Positions 1 to 8,274 of a DNA stretch of 34,133 nucleotides are shown here, piece after piece. Every line of letters starts with the position of its first letter. Position 1 is the first letter of the stretch. The notes under the pieces are model-generated. The model had not been told where the DNA came from. It ran no database searches and worked only from the letters and a program-made list of their open reading frames with translations. Origin of the DNA: Salinicola peritrichatus (GTDB taxonomy: Bacteria > Pseudomonadota > Gammaproteobacteria > Pseudomonadales > Halomonadaceae); NCBI RefSeq assembly GCF_003206715.1, contig NZ_PZJU01000060.1, positions 1 through 34,133 on the forward strand, in the 5' to 3' direction. The translations under genes and the position numbers were made by a program.

Positions 1-464
1 TGGGGTCCACTTCACGATGAGTGTCGGATAAGGCGCCGACTTCGTCTGTTGTAAGTTCGGCATCGGCAGCCCTTCGGCCTTACGAATAGTATATTGTACT
101 ATTAGGCGTCCCATTAGAATTGAGGGTTCCGTGCTATTGGCGAGCAAACTACCGTCCTCGAGCAAGGGAAAGCTTTTCTTCACAAGGGTACTCGTCACGA
201 CACCAACATCAAGATGACGCTGCTTGACGGCCTGAGCAGCACCCATGCCCAGTGAAACCTGCGGTGTAAAGATAAATTTCGCGTCCGGATTTCTCTGCAG
301 CAAGTCGGAGGCCTGCGACAGGCCGTAAGAGATGCTCACCGCACCGCCTACGGGCCCCTCGACCAGATTGAGCCCTGGGCAATCCGCGACCGCTTCCTTC
401 AACCCTTCTTCACGCAAGTGCGCCCACTCCCCCCCCGCCGGTCCGGGAATCGACAGTACCTTGA
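1..464 (-). pseudogene. TorT-like periplasmic binding protein, C-terminal fragment cut by IS
   Basis: An open frame on the minus strand runs without a stop from the insertion-sequence border to the window edge, about 154 codons. The protein reads IPGPAGGEWAHLREEGL near its upstream end, and further on YGLSQASDLLQRNPDAKFIF and YPTLIVKW. This pattern fits the C-terminal lobe of type-1 periplasmic binding proteins, and TorT (the TMAO-sensing partner of TorS) is the closest match I recognise. A sugar-type ABC binding protein is the main alternative. The N-terminal half, with any signal peptide, is missing because the IS256-family element starts at about 463-465. The sequence beyond the element does not continue this frame, so the gene is broken. 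The far 3' end lies outside the window. Base composition is lower in GC than in the genes to the right. Confidence 0.55.
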
Positions 465-490
465 GAGCTATGGTGACATCTGGTGTATGG
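465..490. repeat. IS left terminal inverted repeat
   Basis: The left end of the IS256-family element pairs with 1821-1846 at 21 of 26 positions. It lies directly at the point where the TorT-like frame is interrupted. Confidence 0.75.
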
Positions 491-563
491 GAGGAGGTAG
501 GAAGGATGGCGTATCCTGTTGATTGATCTCGCCAGATCACAATCAACACGGAATGGATACGCC

Positions 564-1817
564 ATGACCGATTCTACCCTCCGAGCTCTTTCACAACCAG
601 AACCCCAGGCCACTGACCCGCTGCACGAGCTGCTGCGCCAAGGTGCCCGTGACCTGATCGCCAAGGCCGTCGAGGCCGAGTTGACCACCTTCCTGGCGCA
701 GTATGCCGATCAGCGGCTCGACGATGGGCGCCAGGCTGTGGTCCGCAACGGCTACCTACCTGAGCGCACGGTCCAGACCGGGGTCGGGGATGTCAGCGTG
801 CAGGTGCCCAAGGTGCGTGACCGCAGCGGGGGTGGCGCTCGCTTCAACAGCAGCCTGCTGCCGCCCTACCTGAAGCGAGCCCGCAGCATCGAGGAGCTGA
901 TCCCCTGGCTCTACCTGAAGGGGATTTCCACCGGCGACTACCAGGAGGCCCTGGCGGCGCTGCTGGGCGACCAGGCCAAGGGGCTGTCGGCCAACACGGT
1001 GTCACGACTCAAGAAGCAGTGGGAAGACGAGCATACCAAGTGGCGGAAGCGAGACCTGGCCGACCGGCGCTACGTCTACTGGTGGGCCGACGGTGTGTAC
1101 AGCAACGTCCGCATGGATGACCGCCTGTGCCTGTTGGTAATCATCGGTGTCACCGAGCATGGCCGTAAGGAGCTGGTGGCCGTCGAGGACGGCTTCCGCG
1201 AGTCGGCGGCCAGTTGGGAGACCCTGCTGACGGGCCTGCGAGAACGTGGCCTGACCACGACCCCAAAACTAGCGGTGGGCGACGGTGCCATGGGGTTCTG
1301 GGCGGCGCTGAGCAAGATTTACCCGGAAACTGACCATCAGCGCTGCTGGGTCCACAAGACAGCTAACGTGCTGAACAAGCTGCCAAAGTCGGTACAACCC
1401 AAGGTCAAGGCTGACCTCCATGACATCTGGATGGCTGAGACCCGCGACCAGGCACACCAGGCCTTTGATCGCACGGTGAAACGCTTCGAGGCCAAGTACC
1501 CCAAGGCGATGGCGTGCCTGGTCAAGGATCGGGACGAACTGCTGGCGTTCTACGATTACCCGGCAGAGCATTGGGTGCATATCCGCACCACCAACCCGAT
1601 CGAGTCGACCTTCGCCACGGTCCGTCTACGGACCAAGCGCAGCCGGAACTGCGGCTCCCGGGCGACGACCCTGGCGATGGTCTTCAAGCTGCTCCAGAGC
1701 GCCGAGAAGCGCTGGAAGCGCATCAAGGGGTTTAGAAAGCTGGTGCTGGTCGTGAACAATGTCCGGTTCCGGGATGGAGAGCAAGTAGCCGATCAATCAG
1801 ACAGGAATGCGGCCTGA
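564..1817 (+). CDS. IS256-family (mutator-type) transposase
   Basis: The protein has 417 residues, a normal length for the family, and appears intact. It catalyses cut-and-paste or copy-out transposition of its own element using a DDE active site. Visible landmarks are the first Asp in [10 protein letters not shown], the second Asp in [10 protein letters not shown], the H-R-C-W-V-H-K stretch after it, and the Glu in [13 protein letters not shown] followed by the basic [12 protein letters not shown] segment. The start at 564 (MTDSTLRAL) is chosen because the family usually begins just before such a stretch. An upstream in-frame TTG at 519 would add 15 residues that lie in the terminal region. 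The ribosome binding site is weak, as is common for transposases. The gene is probably functional and could have further copies elsewhere in the genome. Confidence 0.93.
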   Translation: MTDSTLRALSQPEPQATDPLHELLRQGARDLIAKAVEAELTTFLAQYADQRLDDGRQAVVRNGYLPERTVQTGVGDVSVQVPKVRDRSGGGARFNSSLLPPYLKRARSIEELIPWLYLKGISTGDYQEALAALLGDQAKGLSANTVSRLKKQWEDEHTKWRKRDLADRRYVYWWADGVYSNVRMDDRLCLLVIIGVTEHGRKELVAVEDGFRESAASWETLLTGLRERGLTTTPKLAVGDGAMGFWAALSKIYPETDHQRCWVHKTANVLNKLPKSVQPKVKADLHDIWMAETRDQAHQAFDRTVKRFEAKYPKAMACLVKDRDELLAFYDYPAEHWVHIRTTNPIESTFATVRLRTKRSRNCGSRATTLAMVFKLLQSAEKRWKRIKGFRKLVLVVNNVRFRDGEQVADQSDRNAA

Positions 1818-1820
1818 CCG

Positions 1821-1846
1821 CCATCCACCAGATTTGACGATAACTC
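1821..1846. repeat. IS right terminal inverted repeat
   Basis: The right end of the element, read on the minus strand, begins GAGTTATCGTCAAATCTGG and matches the left end at 21 of 26 positions. The transposase stop lies only a few bases inside it. Confidence 0.75.
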
Positions 1847-1848
1847 AC

Positions 1849-2146
1849 GGCAGGGTCTGTTCAGTCCAAAGGCTATATCGCCTAAAGGGCGTCACCTACA
1901 CGAATTGGCCATGGCGGCAACCACTTCGACGTAACGTCACATCCCGCTGATGACGCAGCATATCCAGCTCGGTGATCTCCTCCTCGAGGCGGTGGGCATC
2001 GATGTGGCGGAACAGGGCCTGCGACGCCGGATCAGGCCAACAGCGACGATGGTCAGCATGGCGCAGATCAGTATCAGCACGGCCTGCAAGCTCCCCGCGG
2101 CCGGGAAACGGCACGATCGCCAAGCTCGGCCGTCGACGCGATGCAT
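1849..2146 (-). pseudogene. Remnant or small membrane ORF after araC, translationally coupled start
   Basis: This stretch of about 300 bases between the IS and the AraC gene has no intact recognisable gene. On the minus strand an ATG at 2146-2144 overlaps the AraC stop as TAATG, a classic coupling arrangement. It opens a 69-codon frame ending at 1937 with one clear membrane helix (LQAVLILICAMLTIVAVGLI, about residues 20-39). After the helix the better-looking continuation lies in another frame, which reads LFRHIDAHRLEEEITELDML. This suggests a frameshifted small membrane protein with a cytoplasmic coiled tail. It could also be a genuine 69-residue protein. I do not recognise a family. The part from about 1849 to 1936 shows nothing further. 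Confidence 0.35.
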
Positions 2147-2997
2147 TAGCGCGAATAGTCGTCCATGACCCGCTGGTACTGGCTCGGCGCGGCCCCGATG
2201 TGGCGGCGAAAGAAGCGCGTGAAGTGGCCTTGCTCGGAGAAACCCAGTGCCAGGGAGAGCTCCCCCAGAGAGCCTTGACGATTATCGGACAACCATTGAA
2301 AAGCCGAGCGCATCCGCCCCATGTTGGCCAGCATCTGCGGTGTCATGCCGGTGGTCTTCTTGAACAGCGAGTAGAAGTGCGCGCGCGACAGCCCGCACTG
2401 GCGGGCGATGGCGTCGAGGTCCAGTTCGCCGGGCGGCGCCTCGAGAATGATCCCGGTCGCGCGTCGAATGCGAGCATCGTAGAAGTCGTTGGCGAGCCCC
2501 GCCTTCAAGCGGGCCAGATGATGCCAGTCGGAGTGCTTCTCCACGATCGAGATCAACAGCTCGAAAAGCATACTCTCCATCTTTTCCCGCGGTTTGGGGC
2601 CGAAACTCAACATCTCGTCGATCAATATATCGGCCTGGCGCCGCATGCGCGGCGTGAGTTCGATACATGGCTGCGAGAAGAAATCGGGGCGTGCACTGGT
2701 CGAAAGATCGGTCTGCAACGCCGCCAGCCAACGAGGCTCGATGTAGAGCGCCAGAATCACGCTTTCGGACTCACCCGCCTGGTGATCGTAATAGTGAGGC
2801 TCCCAGGCGTTCACCAGCACGGCGGTATTGTCGGTCAGCGGCAGGCGGCGACCGCGAACCGAAAAGAAAGTGTTCCGTCCGGTCGCCTTGAGCAGCACAT
2901 GGCATTCCGAATGCGCGTGCGGCACCAGCGGTTCGTCCATGTCCAGCAGGGCGATCCGTCCGAATCCTCCATGAAATATCCGATAAGCGTTCGACAT
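2146..2997 (-). CDS. AraC-family transcriptional regulator
   Basis: This 283-residue regulator has an N-terminal cupin-like sensing domain (about 1-170, with paired His residues in PHAHSECHVLL). Its C-terminal AraC DNA-binding domain has two helix-turn-helices, the first at IARQCGLSRAHFYSLFKKTTG and the second at LSLALGFSEQGHFTRFFRRHIG, followed by the typical P-x-x-Y (APSQYQRV). It lies downstream of the BenE permease gene on the same strand, after a gap of about 230 bases, so it may have its own promoter. By position it is the likely activator of the furoate-type operon. That role is inference. The ATG at 2997 is the only possible start, because an in-frame TAA lies five codons upstream. 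The Shine-Dalgarno sequence is weak. Confidence 0.9.
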   Translation of the reverse strand: MSNAYRIFHGGFGRIALLDMDEPLVPHAHSECHVLLKATGRNTFFSVRGRRLPLTDNTAVLVNAWEPHYYDHQAGESESVILALYIEPRWLAALQTDLSTSARPDFFSQPCIELTPRMRRQADILIDEMLSFGPKPREKMESMLFELLISIVEKHSDWHHLARLKAGLANDFYDARIRRATGIILEAPPGELDLDAIARQCGLSRAHFYSLFKKTTGMTPQMLANMGRMRSAFQWLSDNRQGSLGELSLALGFSEQGHFTRFFRRHIGAAPSQYQRVMDDYSR

Positions 2998-3231
2998 AAT
3001 GTTTCGGGCTTACCTGCGTTGCCTCCTGGGCTGGTAGCCTACCATTCCGGCGGACCCGCAAGAGCGGTATTGAACGAAAGGCGGATTCGGTTCGACGCCG
3101 TTGCGTCGCGGCCATCCCAGTGACGACACAAGGCTTCGAACAGGACGTGCCGTGCCGAAAACGCAGGCGCTGTCACGGCGCCAACGCCATCGCTCTCCCT
3201 GGCTGGAGCGACACCCGCCGAGACGTCATGC
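2998..3231. other. Intergenic region, benE to araC
   Basis: These 234 bases contain no gene that I can support. A small inverted repeat, TGGTAgccTACCA, lies near 3030-3045, and an AGGAGG sits about 24 bases before the AraC start, too far away to serve it. No T-rich terminator hairpin was seen behind benE. Read-through into araC is therefore possible. Confidence 0.4.
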
Positions 3232-4494
3232 TCACGCCGAATCGATCGATTGCCGATGTTTCCGTGTCTTCGCTGCTTCGCCGAGCAATTCCGACACCAC
3301 GATTCCCGCCACCAGGGCCCAGAAAGGCGAGCTGATACCCAGCAGACTGAGCTTGCTCATGGCCACGACCAGGGCAACGAAGGCGCCGACCTGATAACCG
3401 ACCGACTTGGTGAAGGCCTGCTGGAACGCCGCCAGCAACACGCCGATCATCGCCACGCCGGCAACGCTGGCAATCAATGCCTTGGGCAGCGCGAGAATCA
3501 GCGGCACCGCCATTCCCGCGAACAGGCCGAAGAGACAGAACAGCACCCCATTGACCAGGGTGGCGCCAAAGCGCTTGTCTCGATCGTCGCCGGCCTGCTC
3601 GGAGGCGCAGATCGCGGTCATCGGCCCGGCGATATTGGCGTTGTGACCACCCAGCGCGCCCGCCACGATGCCACCGATGCCGCTGATCACCGTCATTGCG
3701 TTGACCGGTGGCCGGTAACCCTCGGCCATCAACACGCCGGTGGCCTGGGCGTTCTCGGCGCCGATCACCAGCGCCGCCAGAGGCACCGATATCGAGATGA
3801 AGGCGTCGAACGAAAAATGCGGCAGCGTGAACTGCGGCGCCACCATGGCGATATCCACGTTGGCCGACTGCACCGCGCCACTGAAATAAGCCACGACGAA
3901 ACCGACCACCGCGGCGACCAGAACCGGCGGCACCGAATTCAGGAAGCGGGACGCCAGAAAAAACGCGGCGAGTGCCGTTCCCGCGATCAGTGGCGCCGTG
4001 CCGACGGATTCCACGGCACCCACGCCGAACCGGATCAATGCCCCGGCGATCATCGCCATCACGATCGGCATCGGCAGCCAGCGCATGATGCGACCGATCA
4101 GCCCGCTGATACCGAGCAGCAGCACGATGACGCCGCTCATGATGAAAGCGCCGACGGCCTCGGCAAACGGAATCGAGACCAGGGCGACGCTCATGATGGC
4201 TGCACCTGGAATCGAGTAAGCGCCAGTGATCGGCTGGCGGTACCGTATTGCCATGACCAGGCTGATCAGCCCTCCCAGGAAATAGACCGCGAACAACCAG
4301 GCCACGGTCTGGCCATTGGTCAGGTGACCAGCGTTCGCTGCACTGATCACGATCAATGCCGGCCCGGAGCAACCAAATAGCGCCGCCACTATGCCGGCAC
4401 TGATGCTCTTGACCGAGAGCGCCCGTGGTAGTTCCTGCCAGAATCCGGACCGGCGGTCCGCTGGTTGCGTGGACTGAAGCTGCTCGTGAGACAT
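3232..4494 (-). CDS. benE: BenE-family benzoate/H+ symporter-type permease
   Basis: This inner-membrane transporter has 420 residues and about 11-12 hydrophobic segments. Family landmarks are GIVAALFGCSGPALIVISAA near the N-terminus, YSIPGAAIMSVAL, IGAENAQATGVLMAEGYRPP in the middle, and GGHNANIAGPMTAICAS. BenE proteins import benzoate with protons. Here the gene is the last of a minus-strand catabolic operon, 60 bases after hmfE, so the likely cargo is the substrate of that pathway. I infer 2-furoate, a small aromatic acid similar to benzoate. The start at 4494 (MSHEQLQ) is preferred over an ATG 33 bases upstream because GAGGAG lies seven bases before it. No benzoate dioxygenase genes are present in the window. 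Confidence 0.88.
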   Translation of the reverse strand: MSHEQLQSTQPADRRSGFWQELPRALSVKSISAGIVAALFGCSGPALIVISAANAGHLTNGQTVAWLFAVYFLGGLISLVMAIRYRQPITGAYSIPGAAIMSVALVSIPFAEAVGAFIMSGVIVLLLGISGLIGRIMRWLPMPIVMAMIAGALIRFGVGAVESVGTAPLIAGTALAAFFLASRFLNSVPPVLVAAVVGFVVAYFSGAVQSANVDIAMVAPQFTLPHFSFDAFISISVPLAALVIGAENAQATGVLMAEGYRPPVNAMTVISGIGGIVAGALGGHNANIAGPMTAICASEQAGDDRDKRFGATLVNGVLFCLFGLFAGMAVPLILALPKALIASVAGVAMIGVLLAAFQQAFTKSVGYQVGAFVALVVAMSKLSLLGISSPFWALVAGIVVSELLGEAAKTRKHRQSIDSA

Positions 4495-4554
4495 GGCGTG
4501 GCTCCTCGTGATTGTTATGTTGCCCATCGATGCAGGCGGATCCGTCGCGAGGGG

Positions 4555-5358
4555 CTACTCTCCGCGGAATACCGCCTTGCGTTTGGCGTGGAATGCCTCG
4601 ACACCCTCGCGGAAGTCGTTCGAGCTGCGCAGGCGGCTGTAGCAGTGCCCTTCCATCTCGATGGCGACCGAGAGCGGTGCGTCTTCGTTGTCATTGATCA
4701 GCTTTTTGGCGGTGCGCTGGGCCAGCGGCGAGAAACGGCGCAACTCGTCGACCAGCGACTGCGTGGCGCCTTCCAGCTGGTCGTCCGCCACGCACTCGGT
4801 GGCGATGCCCCACTCCAGCGCCTGGGCCCCCGAGATACGCTTGGCGCGCATCACCATGTGCTTGGTACGGGTGATGCCGATGATCTTCTGCAGCCGTGCC
4901 GAGCCGCCCGAGCCCGGAATCTGACCCAGGTTCTGCTCCGGCAGGGCGTATAGCGTGGTTTCGGATGCGATACGAAAATCGCAGGCCAGCGAGAACTCGA
5001 AACCGACGCCGAAGGTGTAGCCGCGGTTGACCGCGATCACCGGCTTCTCGCAGCGCGCCGGCGCCGCCACGTTCCACGCCAGCTTGGAGACGTGCTCGGG
5101 CGAGGCTTCGAGGAAGCCCTTGATATCGCCACCGCTGGAGAAGTGCTCGCCTTCCCCGCGCAGCACGATCACGCGCACGCCGTCGTGAGCGTCCAATGCC
5201 TCGAAGACCTGGCGCATCGCCTCGCGCTGGGGCATGGAGATCACGTTCAGCGGTGGCCGCTTGAGCACGATGTCCGCACGCTCGCGATCGGTGTCGACAT
5301 GCACCTCGAAGCCATCGAATTCGGAAGCCAGGAAGTCCTGTGGAGAGTGTTGGTTCAT
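4555..5358 (-). CDS. hmfE: Enoyl-CoA hydratase family protein, probable 2-oxoglutaroyl-CoA hydrolase
   Basis: This 267-residue crotonase-fold protein has the oxyanion-hole segments SSGGDIKGF (about 72-80) and GYTFGVGFEFSLACDFRIAS, and the active-site loop LPEQNLGQIPGSGG. By family alone it could be an enoyl-CoA hydratase, isomerase or hydrolase. Its position directly after an acyl-CoA ligase and a three-subunit molybdenum hydroxylase matches the described hmfABCDE furoate cluster of Cupriavidus. There HmfE hydrolyses the ring-opened 2-oxoglutaroyl-CoA to 2-oxoglutarate. The specific assignment therefore rests on context. A good ribosome binding site (AAGAGGAAAA) precedes the ATG. The gap to the ligase gene is 33 bases and to benE 60 bases, consistent with one transcript. 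Confidence 0.7.
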   Translation of the reverse strand: MNQHSPQDFLASEFDGFEVHVDTDRERADIVLKRPPLNVISMPQREAMRQVFEALDAHDGVRVIVLRGEGEHFSSGGDIKGFLEASPEHVSKLAWNVAAPARCEKPVIAVNRGYTFGVGFEFSLACDFRIASETTLYALPEQNLGQIPGSGGSARLQKIIGITRTKHMVMRAKRISGAQALEWGIATECVADDQLEGATQSLVDELRRFSPLAQRTAKKLINDNEDAPLSVAIEMEGHCYSRLRSSNDFREGVEAFHAKRKAVFRGE

Positions 5359-5391
5359 TGCATTTTCCTCTTGGAATCGTTCGAAAGCGGA

Positions 5392-6921
5392 TTAACTGGC
5401 CTGCGCCTGGTCGGCGCGCTCGGCAAGCAGCACGCGGCGCAGCACCTTGCCGACGGCCGACTTGGGAATCTCTTCGACGAAAACGTAACGGCGCGGGCGC
5501 TTGAACCGCGCCAGTCCGGCGTCCACGCAGTGACGTCCCAGTTCCTCCTCGCTGATCGGCTCGCGACACTTGACGAAGGCGGCGACGACCTGCCCCCACT
5601 GTTCGTCGGGCAGGCCGGCGACGACGACCTCCTCGACCTTGGGATGCAGCGAAAGCACGTTCTCGATCTCCGCCGGGCTGACGTTTTCGCCGCCGGTGAT
5701 GATCAGGTCGTCGACCCGACCGGTGACGAACAGGTCGCCATCGGCATCGAAATAGCCGGTATCGCTGGTGAAGTACCAGCCCTGCTTGATTGCCTTGGCA
5801 TCGGCATCGGGGCGCCGCCAATAGCCCTGGAAGGCCTCGTCGCCGGCGAGATCGGCGATGATCTCGCCCTCTTCGCCGGGCGGCAGCACCTCGTCGGGCG
5901 ATTCGGCGCTGACCCGAACGACGCGGATGCGCTGGTTGAGCGAAGCGCGACCGGAGGACCCCGGTTTGCGGCTGGCACGCTGGTCGATGGTGAAGGTGTA
6001 GATCTCCGAGCAGCCGTAGTGATTGACGAACAGACTCGGCTGGAAAGCTTTCTCGACCCTGGTCATCAGACCGGCGCTCATCGCGGCGCCGGCAAAGCCG
6101 ATCTTGTCGACGCTGGCGACCCGCGAAGGTGAAAACCCGGGATGCTCGATCAGCATGTGATAGAGCGTCGGCACCAGATAGAGATTGGTGACGCCCTCGC
6201 GTTCGATCGCCTCCAGCGTCGTTTGCGGATCGAACTTGGGCACGCACACGAAGTGGCCGTCGATCAGCGTCATGGCCAGCAGCGAGCGCACGCCCATGGT
6301 GTGATACAGCGGCATCACGCCGAGCGTGCATTCGTCGTGGCGATAGAGATTCTGGGCGACATGGGCCAGCGCCGCGGCGCGCTCGGCCCGATGGGTGCGC
6401 GGCACGCCCTTGGGCTTGCCGCTGGTGCCGGAGGTGTAGAGCATCAGCGAGACATCTTCCGGCGCGGCGCGCAGGATCGTCTCCCCCGGCGCTCCCAACA
6501 GCGCCTCGAACGGCGTCATGCGATCATCCCGGGCCTCATCGACGACGATCCGAGGCAAGGCTTGCGCCTCGCGGCAGGCCTCGACCGCCTCGCGGCCGGA
6601 AGCGTCGTAGGCCACCGCGCGAATGTCGCCGTTATCGAGGCAGTAACGCACGTCCTGCGCACTCGAGCGCCAGTTGATCGGCGTCACAACGATGCCGGCG
6701 AACTGGCAGGCCCAGTGCAGCGTCGCCATCTGCCAGCGGTTCTGCATTACCACCAGCAGTCGATCGCCCTTGCCCAGTCCCAGATTCTCCAGGCCCCGCG
6801 CCGCGCTCTGAATGTCCTCGAACCAGGCGGCGTAGGTGCGTCGGAAAGCCCCGTCGGACACCGCCAGCGCCTGCGGGCGGCGCTCCACCGTGGCAAGAAA
6901 ACTGCGACCTAGATCGAACAT
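5392..6921 (-). CDS. hmfD: AMP-dependent acyl-CoA ligase, probable 2-furoate-CoA ligase
   Basis: This 509-residue ANL-superfamily enzyme activates a carboxylate with ATP and coenzyme A. The phosphate loop YTSGTSGKPKG lies near residue 160. The later signature YGCSEIYTFTIDQ is followed by the hinge region GRVDDLIITGGENVSPAEIE and the catalytic lysine in KSAVGKVLRR near residue 490. The start at 6921 (MFDLGRSF) is chosen because GGGAGA precedes it. The gene overlaps the end of the iron-sulfur subunit gene by 13 bases, which indicates translational coupling. A longer upstream open frame exists but lies wholly over the neighbouring gene. The 2-furoate specificity is inferred from the hmfABCDE order. 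A benzoate or other aromatic-acid ligase is the alternative. Confidence 0.78.
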   Translation of the reverse strand: MFDLGRSFLATVERRPQALAVSDGAFRRTYAAWFEDIQSAARGLENLGLGKGDRLLVVMQNRWQMATLHWACQFAGIVVTPINWRSSAQDVRYCLDNGDIRAVAYDASGREAVEACREAQALPRIVVDEARDDRMTPFEALLGAPGETILRAAPEDVSLMLYTSGTSGKPKGVPRTHRAERAAALAHVAQNLYRHDECTLGVMPLYHTMGVRSLLAMTLIDGHFVCVPKFDPQTTLEAIEREGVTNLYLVPTLYHMLIEHPGFSPSRVASVDKIGFAGAAMSAGLMTRVEKAFQPSLFVNHYGCSEIYTFTIDQRASRKPGSSGRASLNQRIRVVRVSAESPDEVLPPGEEGEIIADLAGDEAFQGYWRRPDADAKAIKQGWYFTSDTGYFDADGDLFVTGRVDDLIITGGENVSPAEIENVLSLHPKVEEVVVAGLPDEQWGQVVAAFVKCREPISEEELGRHCVDAGLARFKRPRRYVFVEEIPKSAVGKVLRRVLLAERADQAQAS

Positions 6922-7430
6922 GCGTCGTTCTCCCGTCGATTGGCTTGCTGGCGAGCGCGCGCGACCTCCAGCACGGCCCGGACGATGCCGGTATAGCCGG
7001 TGCAACGGCACAGATGCCCCGAAAGCATGTCGCGCACCTGTGCCTCGCTCGGATCGGGCACGCGGCCCAGAAACTCGTGGCACGACATCAGGATGCCGGC
7101 GGTGCAGAACCCGCACTGCAGCGCGTGATGCTCGCGAAACGCGCGCTGCAGATCGTTCATTTCTTCGTCCCCGGCCAGCGACTCGACCGTCTCCACGCTG
7201 CGGCCATCGGCCTGCACGGCGAGCATCAGACACGAGCGGGTCGCCCGGCCGTCGACCAGCACGGTGCAGGCACCGCAAACGCCGTGCTCGCAGCCCACGT
7301 GGGTGCCCGTCGCGCCGAGCTCGTGGCGCAGGAAATCGCACAGTTGCATGCGCGGCTCGGCACGGCCGCTGCGCTCCCTGCCGTTGAGCCTGAAGGTCAC
7401 GCGATGCCGTTCATCGCCTCGCACGTGCAT
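6909..7430 (-). CDS. hmfC: Molybdenum hydroxylase [2Fe-2S] subunit, probable furoyl-CoA dehydrogenase
   Basis: This small electron-transfer subunit of 173 residues carries all eight cluster cysteines. The plant-ferredoxin-type set is in CEHGVCGAC (47, 52, 55) with Cys67. The second set is in CGFC (106, 109) and CRC (141, 143). It passes electrons from the molybdenum centre to FAD in the xanthine-dehydrogenase family. The start at 7430 (MHVRGDERH) is chosen over the GTG at 7436 because GAGGAG lies seven bases before the ATG and only one before the GTG. The gene overlaps the FAD-subunit gene by 20 bases and the ligase gene by 13 bases, so the three are translated as one coupled block. Confidence 0.9.
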   Translation of the reverse strand: MHVRGDERHRVTFRLNGRERSGRAEPRMQLCDFLRHELGATGTHVGCEHGVCGACTVLVDGRATRSCLMLAVQADGRSVETVESLAGDEEMNDLQRAFREHHALQCGFCTAGILMSCHEFLGRVPDPSEAQVRDMLSGHLCRCTGYTGIVRAVLEVARARQQANRRENDACSI

Positions 7431-8274
7431 CGGCACTCTCCTCTACGGCTTGCTGTTCGAAAGTCGGCGCTTCCACGATCAGGCGACGCCCCAGTTCGCG
7501 GACCAGGTGGCGCCGGTAGGCGGCGCTGGCATGGACGTCATCCTGAGCTCCCAGCGACCACGCCAGGTGATTGAGGGCATCGTCGAGGTCGCCCTCTAGG
7601 GACAGCGTGCGCACGACCGGCCGGTCGGCGACGCCACCCACGCCGAGGCGCACTTCCGACTCGCCGATGTCGGCGGCCAGTGCGACGATGGCGAAGTCGC
7701 CATGGCGCATGGCGACTTCGCGGAAGCGATAGGCATGGCCTTCGCGCTTGAGTGGAAAACGCACTTCGGTGATCAGTTCGTCGGGACGGCGCGCGGTGGT
7801 CAGCACGCCCTGGAAGAAGTCCGCGCCGGCGACCCGCCGCGATTTGCCGCGGCGCGTCTCGAGCACCACCTCGCCGCCCAGCGTCGCCAGGCACAGCGGC
7901 AGCTCGGCGCTGGGATCGGCATGGGCGATGGAACCGCCGACGGTTCCACGGTTGCGTGTCTGGAAATGCCCCACCCACGGCAAGGCCTGCGCCACCAGCG
8001 GCAACTCATCGGCCAGGGCGGCGTACTCCAGCAGTTCGGCCTGCGTGGTCGCGGCACCGATCGCCAGGTGATCGTCGCGCCGCTCGATGTAGCGCAGTTC
8101 GTCGATGGCGCCGACATCGATCAGTATTCGCGGCTGGGCCAGGCGCATGTTGAGCACCGCCATCAACGACTGGCCGCCGGCGACGAGGCGGGCGTCGTCG
8201 CCGGACTCGATCAGCCGGTCGATGGCTTCCCGCCGCGTTTGCGGACGGTAATAGTCGAAAGCGCACGGTTTCAT
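7411..8274 (-). CDS. hmfB: Molybdenum hydroxylase FAD subunit, probable furoyl-CoA dehydrogenase
   Basis: This 287-residue FAD-binding middle subunit belongs to the xanthine dehydrogenase/CO dehydrogenase family. The two FAD-contacting motifs are present: LVAGGQSLMAVLNMRLAQP near the N-terminus and TRNRGTVGGSIAHADPSAE in the middle. A typical C-terminal CoxM-like domain follows. The start at 8274 (MKPCAFDYY) overlaps the stop of the large-subunit gene as ATGA, and the frame upstream of it lies inside that gene. The subunit accepts electrons from the iron-sulfur protein and passes them onward. The acceptor cannot be read from the sequence. The specific substrate is inferred from the operon. 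Confidence 0.88.
   Translation of the reverse strand: MKPCAFDYYRPQTRREAIDRLIESGDDARLVAGGQSLMAVLNMRLAQPRILIDVGAIDELRYIERRDDHLAIGAATTQAELLEYAALADELPLVAQALPWVGHFQTRNRGTVGGSIAHADPSAELPLCLATLGGEVVLETRRGKSRRVAGADFFQGVLTTARRPDELITEVRFPLKREGHAYRFREVAMRHGDFAIVALAADIGESEVRLGVGGVADRPVVRTLSLEGDLDDALNHLAWSLGAQDDVHASAAYRRHLVRELGRRLIVEAPTFEQQAVEESADARARR

Larger units (their letters stand above)
463..1848 (+). mobile_element. IS256-family insertion sequence
   Basis: The element consists of one transposase gene between imperfect terminal inverted repeats. The left repeat (465-490) and the right repeat (1846 back to 1821) agree at 21 of 26 positions, with ATCTGGTG as the longest shared core. The length of about 1.39 kb and the single mutator-type transposase are usual for this family. 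Insertion normally creates an 8-9 bp target duplication, but the flanks (taccttga on the left, acggcagg on the right) do not match. This suggests that one side was lost by deletion or by recombination between two copies. The exact ends are uncertain by two or three bases. Confidence 0.85.

Noticed and set aside
1972-3123. 383-codon plus-strand frame over the AraC gene
   Set aside because: It is the antisense of the AraC gene, is rich in Arg and Gln and has no recognisable domain. The minus-strand AraC protein is clear.
3232-4494. Evidence for a benzoate catabolic cluster
   Set aside because: Only the permease points to benzoate. No benzoate dioxygenase, catechol dioxygenase or box pathway genes are in the window.
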